Assembly: GCF_004345705.1 (NCBI RefSeq)
Contig: NZ_SLWV01000006.1
Location: forward strand, 97,599 to 161,598
Direction: 5' to 3'
Length of the DNA: 64,000 bases
DNA from: Marinisporobacter balticus
GTDB lineage: Bacteria; Bacillota; Clostridia; Peptostreptococcales; Thermotaleaceae
Shown here piece by piece: positions 42,939 through 51,100 of this stretch. Both the position numbers and the translations under genes were made by a program. Position 1 is the first letter of the stretch. The number at the start of each line of letters is the position of its first letter. The notes beneath the pieces are model-generated. The model did no database searches, had not been told where the DNA came from, and saw nothing but the letters and a program-made list of their open reading frames with translations.

Positions 42939-43626
42939 TGAAGAAAAACAGGACATGGATTTATCTACCAATTGGCTGATTACTTATAGCGATATGATTA
43001 CTATTGTTTTATGCTTTTTTATTATTTTTTTTACTATGACATCAAAAGAAATGAGTGTGCTCTCTGAAATAAAAGATGTTCTTTCAACAGAGGTAAGCAC
43101 ATTAACATCTGAGAATGAAAAACTAAAAGGAGAAAAAGCATCCTTAGCAGCTAAATTGTTTGATCTTAAAAACATAGAAACGGATGTAAATACATCGGAA
43201 GAAGATTTTATTACTTTTTTAAGAGAAAACAATTTATTTAGCCAAGTAAAGATTGTCCAAAATGAAAAGGGGCTTCTTATTCGTTTTAAAGATAGTGTTT
43301 TATTTAATAGTGGAAAAGCAGATTTATCAGAAGCAGGATATAATGTATTAAATCAGATAGGAGATAAATTAAAAACCATAGATAATGATATTGTTGTAGA
43401 GGGATTTACAGACAATGTACCGATTCATACGAAAGAGTTCCCATCTAACTGGGAATTATCTGTGTCACGAGCCATTCAAGTAGTGAAATTTTTTACAGAA
43501 GATAAGGCTGTAGATGAAAAGCGTATATCTGTTAGTGGTTTTGGTGAACGCAATTCGATTGATAGTAATGATACATCTGAAGGACGTGCGAATAATCGAA
43601 GGATTGAGATTACTATTTTAAACTAA
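42928..43626 (+). CDS. MotB/OmpA-type stator protein
   Basis: 232 residues from ATG 42928. One membrane helix near the N-terminus contains the ion-carrying Asp22 in ITYSDMITIVLCFF. A coiled-coil-like linker (about 45-90) follows, and then an OmpA/MotB peptidoglycan-binding domain (LFNSGKADLSEAGYNVLNQIG, VEGFTDNVPI, NWELSVSRAIQVVKFF, FGERN, NRRIEITI). It would anchor the stator to the wall. Either a second flagellar stator or a non-flagellar ion-driven complex. Confidence 0.92.
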   Translation: MKYDEEKQDMDLSTNWLITYSDMITIVLCFFIIFFTMTSKEMSVLSEIKDVLSTEVSTLTSENEKLKGEKASLAAKLFDLKNIETDVNTSEEDFITFLRENNLFSQVKIVQNEKGLLIRFKDSVLFNSGKADLSEAGYNVLNQIGDKLKTIDNDIVVEGFTDNVPIHTKEFPSNWELSVSRAIQVVKFFTEDKAVDEKRISVSGFGERNSIDSNDTSEGRANNRRIEITILN

Positions 43627-43654
43627 AAACTGTCGCAAAAGCGACAGTTTTTCT
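43626..43654 (+). terminator. Terminator after the MotB-like gene
   Basis: AAAACTGTCGC and GCGACAGTTTT arms around AAAA, then T-rich sequence. Confidence 0.88.
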
Positions 43655-43906
43655 ACTTCGTATATTATATATTTTTAAACAAATTTCAATAATAGCAGTA
43701 ACGTGTGGGTTTTTACGTGGATAATAATAGTAATATTTACATATGCATGAAAAATTATAGGGAACAATAGGAGAAGAGCGTTTAAAAGATATGCAGGAAA
43801 ATGCGAAAAAATGTAGAATTGTATGGTAATAAGAAATATTTTAAATAATAATGAACATTTAAAATAATAATAAAATTTCATAAAATGTACAGGAGGGATT
43901 TGTTAT

Positions 43907-45466
43907 ATGAAAATGAAAACAAAAATTATTTTATTGGTTTGTTTTTCAATAGTTGTTACTGTACTAACAATTACCTTACAAACAAATGTGATTATAGAAA
44001 GATCAAGAGAAAAAATACTTGAGTTATATGCGCACTCTAGAATCAAAGTAATGAATAATTACCTCCTTGAAACTTCCCAAGAATTAGAGAATAGAGTATA
44101 TGATAATACATGTTGGGATGATGCATTTTATAACTTAGAAGAAGAAAATATACCTTGGATTAAAGAGAATATTACAGCCTATTTATATGAACAACCTAAT
44201 TTTCAAATAGATTTGGTATTTTTGCAAAAGAATGATGGTACCTACAATGCGTTATATGGAGAAAATATTTCTAAAGATGATTTGATTGTTACAAATGCCT
44301 ATAAAAAGGCGCGAAGTGGAAAGATTATGAACAAAGAATACATAAAGATTAGGAATAATGTGTATGAAATTGTTGCTGCTCCTATTAGGACGGCAAAGGA
44401 TGAAACAAAGACAAATGGCATATTACTCTTAGGGAGAGCAATCAATGAAAAGTTTCTGATGAAATTATCAGGATATTTAACTTTAGATCATGGAGAAAAA
44501 ATCAATATGGTAAAAAACCATTCCCAATCAAATGATTTTTCTTATCATAATAATTATATGGTGGTTTATCATCCTGTTAAAGATAGAGATGGAAACAATT
44601 TGACTTGGATCAAAGTAAGCTATGACATATCTAATTTTGATCATTTGAAATATTTAGTTTTCAAAGAAATTATACTAACAGTCATACTTTATTCAACTGT
44701 TCTTGCAGGAATAGCTATGTTTTTTATCAATAAAAGTATGAATAAAATACAAAAAAGTATTACACAGATTAATGCGATTGCCCAAGGAAATTATAAAAAC
44801 CGATTAGAAGAAAAAGGGTCTCATGAAATGATTGAACTTGCAAAAAGTGTAAATCGTCTTTCAGAAGAAATAGAAACAAGGATTCTAGCCCAAGAAAATA
44901 ATTATTTAGAATCGGTGAAAGCTTTAGCAACTTCATTAGAGATAAAAGATGCATATACAAAAGGTCATTCAGATCGCGTTGCCTTTTATGCTACGCATCT
45001 TGGGAAAGTTGTGGGTTATGAATCATTAGATGACTTGACTAATGCAGCATTGGTTCATGATATTGGAAAAATTGCTGTGTCAGATACAATACTCAATAAA
45101 CCTGGAAAACTAACAGATGAAGAATATGAAATCATTAAGAAACATCCAGCGTTGGGTTATAAAATATTAGATGCTTCCCATATGTTTAAACATATTAAAT
45201 ATATTATAAAATATCATCATGAGAAATATGATGGTAAGGGGTATCCGGATGGCTTATGTGGTAAAGATATCCCGCTTGGCGCAAGGATTTTAGCTATAGC
45301 GGATGTATTTGATGCACTTACTAGTAACAGAGCATATAGAAAAGAAATGCCTATAAAAGAAGCGATGGAAATCATCATAGAGGGAAGTGGAACCCATTTT
45401 GATGCTGCGCTTGTAGAAGCGTTTGAAGGAATAATCTATAAATTATATGAGGAAACTGATTTATAG
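43907..45466 (+). CDS. Membrane HD-GYP protein with CHASE4-like sensor and HAMP
   Basis: 519 residues. A membrane helix at 5-27, an extracellular CHASE4-like domain (about 30-240, with DNTCWDDAFYNL), a second helix (about 250-270), HAMP (about 270-325), then HD-GYP (about 330-510). Metal and catalytic motifs are intact: HDIGK at about 383, KHPALGY, YHHEKYDGKGYPDGL, DVFDALTSNRAYR. HD-GYP enzymes hydrolyse c-di-GMP, so this is the likely opposite of the diguanylate cyclase at 25.6 kb. SD AGGAGG. Single-gene unit. Confidence 0.93.
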   Translation: MKMKTKIILLVCFSIVVTVLTITLQTNVIIERSREKILELYAHSRIKVMNNYLLETSQELENRVYDNTCWDDAFYNLEEENIPWIKENITAYLYEQPNFQIDLVFLQKNDGTYNALYGENISKDDLIVTNAYKKARSGKIMNKEYIKIRNNVYEIVAAPIRTAKDETKTNGILLLGRAINEKFLMKLSGYLTLDHGEKINMVKNHSQSNDFSYHNNYMVVYHPVKDRDGNNLTWIKVSYDISNFDHLKYLVFKEIILTVILYSTVLAGIAMFFINKSMNKIQKSITQINAIAQGNYKNRLEEKGSHEMIELAKSVNRLSEEIETRILAQENNYLESVKALATSLEIKDAYTKGHSDRVAFYATHLGKVVGYESLDDLTNAALVHDIGKIAVSDTILNKPGKLTDEEYEIIKKHPALGYKILDASHMFKHIKYIIKYHHEKYDGKGYPDGLCGKDIPLGARILAIADVFDALTSNRAYRKEMPIKEAMEIIIEGSGTHFDAALVEAFEGIIYKLYEETDL

Positions 45467-45626
45467 AGCTTTAATAGGGTATAACATTTATATTTGTAAA
45501 TATTTACATAAATGGAAAAATGAAATTGAGATTTATTGTAAGCAAAGTAAAATAAAAAAATGTATTGTTATTATTTTTAAAATTTGATATGCTATAAAAG
45601 CAAGGAATTATTTAGGAGTTGAGTAC

Positions 45627-46061
45627 ATGAAGGATATTGAATTAGCGAAGGAAATGTTAGAAAAGAGCGCACTCACTTTGGTCATTGTCAAAGCGGAAAA
45701 AGTAATATTTTCTAGTAAAGATAAAGGAATTAAGCCTATGTATACAGTCATAGCGACTATGAAAGAAAAACTTGATGGTGCAAGTGTCGCGGATCGAGTA
45801 ATCGGAAGAGCTGCTGCCATGCTGTGTAAATATGGGAATATCAAAGAACTACATACAAAGATTGTTTCTGAAGGGGCTGTGGAAGTACTAGAAAATAGTA
45901 ATATCCTATTTAAGTACGAAGAAAAATTTCCCTATATAAAAAATAGAGACAAGACAGATATGTGTCCAGTAGAAAAACTATCACAGGATACAGACAACCC
46001 CGCTCTTTTATTAAAAAGAATTCAAAACTTCTTAGAAAATATAAAGAATGAGAATAAATAA
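45627..46061 (+). CDS. DUF1893 family protein
   Basis: 144 residues. The pattern LVIVKAEKVIFSSKDKGIKPMYTVI, GASVADRVIGRAAAMLCKYGNIKELHTKIVSEGAVEVLE is that of DUF1893, a family with a cytidine-deaminase-like fold (Thermotoga TM1506) and unknown function. The last 35 residues extend past the usual domain. SD AGGAG. Alone, with 160 bases upstream holding nothing recognisable. Confidence 0.85.
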   Translation: MKDIELAKEMLEKSALTLVIVKAEKVIFSSKDKGIKPMYTVIATMKEKLDGASVADRVIGRAAAMLCKYGNIKELHTKIVSEGAVEVLENSNILFKYEEKFPYIKNRDKTDMCPVEKLSQDTDNPALLLKRIQNFLENIKNENK

Positions 46062-46308
46062 TGTTTATCACACATATAAATAAAAGGCTTTGCATTTCAA
46101 ATTCATAAAAAATATGTATATAAATACAATGATATAGAAATCATTGATTTGAGAGCGAATTCTCAATAGATTATGTATAGGTTAAAATAAAAAATACTGT
46201 TTTTTATTTATATGATGAGGATTATGATTCATATCATATAAATTAATTATGATCCTTTAATGTTTAATCATAAACTTTGAAGAGAACAAAATAGAATAAA
46301 AAATAAAA
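46062..46308 (+). other. AT-rich leader region before the ECF S-component gene
   Basis: No gene seen. An imperfect stem with AGGATTATGAT and ATTATGATCCT (about 46215-46258) lies here and the region ends in a terminator. I could not match it to a known riboswitch class. Confidence 0.4.
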
Positions 46309-46351
46309 CCATGAAGGTATTTTCCAAGTAGGAAACTTTCATGGTTATTTT
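46307..46351 (+). terminator. Terminator placed just before the ECF S-component SD
   Basis: AACCATGAAGG..TTTCC and GGAAAC.TTTCATGGTT arms, then ATTTTTAT. It ends about five bases before SD GAGGAGG, so it probably acts as an attenuator. Confidence 0.75.
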
Positions 46352-46368
46352 TATGAGGAGGAATTATA

Positions 46369-46902
46369 ATGGATCAAAGATTAAAAACAAAGAATTTAAT
46401 ATTAAGTGGGTTATTGCTTGCTATGGGGATTTTATTACCGATGTTTTTTCATAGTGCAGGAATGATGGGAAAAGTATTTTTGCCTATGCACATACCTGTT
46501 TTAATAGGGGGATTTATATTATCGCCTTATTTAGCTTTCGCTTTGGGGGTACTTACGCCTCTTATTAGTGGAGGAATTACAGGGATGCCGGTTATGTTTC
46601 CAATGGCTGTTATTATGGCATTTGAGTTAGGAACCTATGGACTTATAGCTTCGTTGGCTACGAGAAAAATGAAGTTACCTGTTATGCCTACACTCATCAT
46701 ATGCATGGGCGCTGGAAGGATTATAGCGGGTGTAGTCGTATTCTTTTTTGCACAGTTTTTTGGCCTAAAAATGAATCCAATTCTTTTTATAAAGGGTGGA
46801 ATCGTTACAGGACTTCCTGGAATAGGCGTCCAATTAATAATCATTCCAGCTGTAATATATGGATTAAAAGGCATAATAAGAAATGAATGGATAGAAGGAT
46901 AG
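46369..46902 (+). CDS. ECF transporter S component (substrate unknown)
   Basis: 177 residues with five to six membrane helices. GMMGKVFLPMHIPVLIGGFILSPYLAFALGVLTPLISGGITGMP is the hallmark of vitamin-type ECF S components. These bind a micronutrient and share the EcfA1A2T module, which is not in the window. The cargo cannot be assigned from sequence alone. The terminator in its leader suggests ligand-dependent control, which would probably reveal the cargo. Confidence 0.88.
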   Translation: MDQRLKTKNLILSGLLLAMGILLPMFFHSAGMMGKVFLPMHIPVLIGGFILSPYLAFALGVLTPLISGGITGMPVMFPMAVIMAFELGTYGLIASLATRKMKLPVMPTLIICMGAGRIIAGVVVFFFAQFFGLKMNPILFIKGGIVTGLPGIGVQLIIIPAVIYGLKGIIRNEWIEG

Positions 46903-46904
46903 TT

Positions 46905-47363
46905 AAATAGATAATGCTAGAGTTGAGTATGATTACTTGACTCTTTTTTTTTTTTATCTTTTTGTAAGACTCTCATTTTTGATAGATATACTAAGCGACT
47001 AACATCAAATTTAAATTTAGGTGAAGTAGAATCATCATCTCAATCTTCAATGTGCTACTTTGCTGATGATTTAGAGGATTTTGCAATATCATACAAAACA
47101 CGAATAATGATTTTTGAAAATGAAATAATGAAGAGCAGAATAGGTGATGAGATATATAAATAAATATGTAATGCACATATAACATTCATATTATAGGAAA
47201 TATGATAAAATATTCCGATTATGCTGAAACAATAAGGAGATAGTTGCATGTGATTACGAATAAGGTTGTGTATAGATATTTCAATTCATGTTAAAATTTA
47301 CTTTTAAGAAAAAATTTGGATATAAACGAAGGAAAAAAGGTAGCCATACGTACTATTCGTTAC
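46905..47363 (+). other. Gap with decayed, unassigned sequence
   Basis: No intact gene. One open stretch (about 47048-47163, MCYFADDLEDFAISYKTRI and on) has no SD and no recognised family. A T13 run lies at about 46944-46956. The rest looks non-coding. Confidence 0.4.
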
Positions 47364-47970
47364 TCAACTTTCGCAGTTTAAAAAGGAATCCTATTCCTAG
47401 AATAAGCAGCATTTTTCTGCAATGAAAAACAAGAACATAGCCTTTTCGGATATAATTGAATCACCATAAATCAACTCCAAAAGAAAAGACTGTTCTCGAT
47501 GACTTCGATTATACCAGATTTTACAAATAATGAAAAGTAATTAAAATCTACGTTCGAACTTTTCTTCAAAGAAAATAAAATTAGTTCGTTTTTGAGGCAG
47601 TTAAATGTGTCAAAACTAAAAGGGACATCTTGCATTTTTGTCTCTTGCAAAAGAATTTCAATGTCGTTCATATGATGCTATGGTTGCTCGTACAACGATT
47701 GTCTTTATCAGATATATCATGCTGAATTTAGAACAACGAAAAATACTGATTTCCGAACATTAGGTAATATTTATTATTATTGTTGCGAGGAGCTAGAAGA
47801 TATTTACTTTGCATCATCTATGCAGATTTTATTGGATTTGTTGAAAGAAGCTTTGCATGAAAAATTATTTCTTATAAAAGAACAAATTAATTAATTTATG
47901 TACTACTTTATTGCTAGCTTACCTGTTTTCTTCAAGGAGAGACTGACTTTTTCGTCCTGCGAAAGGTGCG
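47364..47970 (+). mobile_element. Internally deleted IS4-like element, transposase relic
   Basis: Left end (C)AACTTTCGCAG at about 47365-47375 matches, inverted, CACCTTTCGCAG at about 47957-47968. Inside, an ATG at about 47500 reads MTSIIPDFTNNEK then TAG and continues LKSTFELFFKENKISSFLRQLN, the N-terminus of a clostridial IS4-like transposase. After about 47660 the sequence jumps to the C-terminal part (FQCRSYDAMVARTTIVFIRYIML, then ELEDIYFASSMQILLDLLK) in shifted frames. The DDE core is missing, so the element is dead. Confidence 0.75.
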
Positions 47971-48055
47971 TTAAAATAAAATTCATATCTCATTGTATGA
48001 GTAATCTATATATAGTATTAAATTTCAAAATTTGATATAATTCGTCAAATATATG

Positions 48056-48084
48056 TTGACAACAAAAATAATTGGGAATATTAT
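48056..48084 (+). promoter_or_regulatory. Promoter of the subtilisin/SLH protease
   Basis: TTGACA (48056-48061), 17 bases, TATTAT (48079-48084). Confidence 0.75.
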
Positions 48085-48176
48085 ATATAAAGAGGCCTAC
48101 TGATATTGATTATCAATATTATTTAACAAAAAGTATCATCTATTTACATCTACTATAAAAAAACGGAGGTTTACAA

Positions 48177-51100
48177 ATGAACAATCACAAAATCTACAAG
48201 AAAAACTTAAGCTTTATTTTAATATTTGCTATGTGCTTTGTCACCTTATTTTCTGGGTTTAATCCTGTAGTAGCACATGCGAATGAAATTCACAATCTTT
48301 CACAAGATGATGAACAAATTTGTGAACAATATCGAATAAATAAAGCCTTTGATGGAGAAATCATTATCAAATACAAACCTGGAACCGTAAAAAAGCACAG
48401 TGCTTTAAATAATCTATTCAAAAGTAAATCTAATACTTACAAAGAAATACAACCTATGCTTTATAAGCTAAAAAAGGGTGAGAGTGTTGCTGAGGCAATT
48501 AAAAGATTCAGTAACGATGGCGAAATTGAATACATCGAACCAAACATAAAATACAGAATTTGTAAAAATGCACTCTCTTCTGAGGAGACAAGCAATCAAT
48601 CTGTAAGTAGTGCTGTATATCATCAAATAACAATTAATAAAACTTCTGAAGATGTAACAGTTTCTGAAAGAGTATATATTGATAAATATTTTGATCAACA
48701 ATGGGCACTAAAAGATATTCAAGCTGAAAAAACTTGGCAACAGCTTGGGAAAGTTAAAGGTTGTGCAGTTGTTGCTGTATTAGATACAGGTGTTGATTAT
48801 ATGCATCCAGATTTAGAAGGAAGAATCATACAAGGAGAAAATTTTGTAAAAGAAAAGAAAAATGGAAGCAAATACCCAATCGATTATGGGATTATGGATG
48901 ATAATGGCCATGGTACTTTTGCATCTGGAATTATTAGTGCTTTATATAATAATGGTCTTGGTATAGCAGGACTTGCAGGAGAATTGGATGTAAAAGTTCT
49001 TGCTGTAAAGGTTATGAATGATGATGGCGAAGGAGATGTTTTTGAAATATCTGAAGGTATTCGCTATGCAGCAGATGAAGGGGCAGATATTATCAGCTTA
49101 AGTCTTGGCGGAAAAGGCTATAGTCAAACAATGGCAAACGCCGTTAAATATGCACAAGACAAAGGTATTTTAGTTGTTGCTGCTGCTGGAAATGATGGAG
49201 AAGATGGAAGTGATTTTTATCCTGCAGCATATCCTGGGGTATTAACAGTAGGTGCTATAGGAGTAGATGATAGTATTGCTGACTTCTCGAACTTTGGTGA
49301 AGTATTAGATATCATGGCACCAGGGGTACAAATTTATTCTACTTCTATAGAAAGCGAAGCTGAATTTGGAAATGAAAAAGATGGATATTATGCTAAATTT
49401 AATGGTACGTCATTTTCTTGCCCCTATGCAGCAGGAGTAGCTGGTGTTTATAAATTAACACATCCTAAATCAACACCAGAAGAAATCAAGGAAGTTTTAA
49501 TACAATCCGCTTACGATTTAGAAGATGTAGGCTGGGATGAAAAAAGTGGTTATGGTAAATTAAATATGTATACTACATTAGACCAAAATGGAGGAGTTGG
49601 TAGATACATCAAAATTCAAAACTTAAAAAGAAATGATTATTTAAGAGATGAAGTAACTTTAACTGCTAGCGTTTTAAGGGATTATGATGAAATAAATAAA
49701 GTGGTTTTTTATTTAGACAAAGTAAGTAAAAAAAATATAATCTCAGAAATAAAAAATCCTAAAGTGAACAGATACACTTCAAAATGGGATACAACAACTC
49801 AAAAAAATGGTACTTATCAACTTATTGCAGTAGCTTATAAGGATAATGTAAAAAAAGGAGAAGATATTATCCCTATTAAGATAGTGAATGAAGTTACAAA
49901 TGGAATGTTATTAGAAGTCAAAGATCCAGATGGAAACCCTGCAATCAATTCCCATGTAAATGTGTATATAAAAGATACAGAACATGAAGAATATGATTAT
50001 GATAGAATTTTTACAGGAAGAACCAATCATCTAGGAATCGTAAGAATCCCTGGTACATTAGGACAAGATTTAAGTAGTGTACATGTCATCATACAAGGTG
50101 GATTTGACTATAAGGACATGCCAAAGGGAACAAGTTTATTTATCTACAACAAAACATTAACAGGTCCTGGGAAATTTACGATCACAGGTAAAAATACTCA
50201 ACCCGTACAATTTAAAACTTTAGATAAAACTGAGTTAGAAATTACAGATGTGGCTTATTATGCAACAGCAGTAGATAAAAATGGTGTGAATATTGGTACA
50301 ACCAATGAGCTAAATAATAATAAGCAAAAATCACCCATTATATTTATAGATCAAGGTTCTTATGACTTCTTCTCATATAGCAACATCAATGGGGACACTT
50401 ATTTCTTAACAAAATGGGCAAAGGATATAAAAAAACATCAAGAGAAAATGACAATGATATTTGATGGGCAAAAGACAGGACAAATTAATTTAATAACAAA
50501 TAATGAAAATAAAGTAAAAGCAGGTATGGTATATCTTTACAACGAGAAGACAAATGCCTCTTTAGGAATAAAACTCGGTGGAGAAAATGTATATGTATCT
50601 AGTGATACATATAGGTATAAAGTAGATGCAGAAGTAGAGGATCTAAATGGAGGCCAAAACTGGATTTATACTTTTGACAGCGGTAAAAAAGGGATTGAAA
50701 TTCCAGAAAATAAAACAGTAAATATATCAGCAGGCGGAAAAATCAATATTGCTAATTTTGATTTAAGTTATGAAGCAGTAGAGGATCACGTGCTTGAAGC
50801 AAATAAGATCTATAACAAAGATAAAATTAAAATATTTAAAGAAGATGGTACAACTATCGTGAAATTTCCAATTGGATATGAACTTTTTCAAACATTGAAT
50901 AGATTTGCAGACAGTTATGGAAATTTTGTATGCAAAATCAGCAGAGGTTCATTAGGGAAAAATGGTATTATGAAAAAAGAAGATATGAGTAAAATTCAAT
51001 CTGAAGATGTATTACAGCCTAGATTCAGAGTTATTAATAAACAAACTGGAAATTATGAATATCCTATGTATTGGGAATACTTTAAAGATACCCCTGACTA

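Noticed and set aside
47048..47163. Open stretch after the ECF gene as a small gene
   Set aside because: There is no SD and no family that I recognise, and it lies in decayed DNA.
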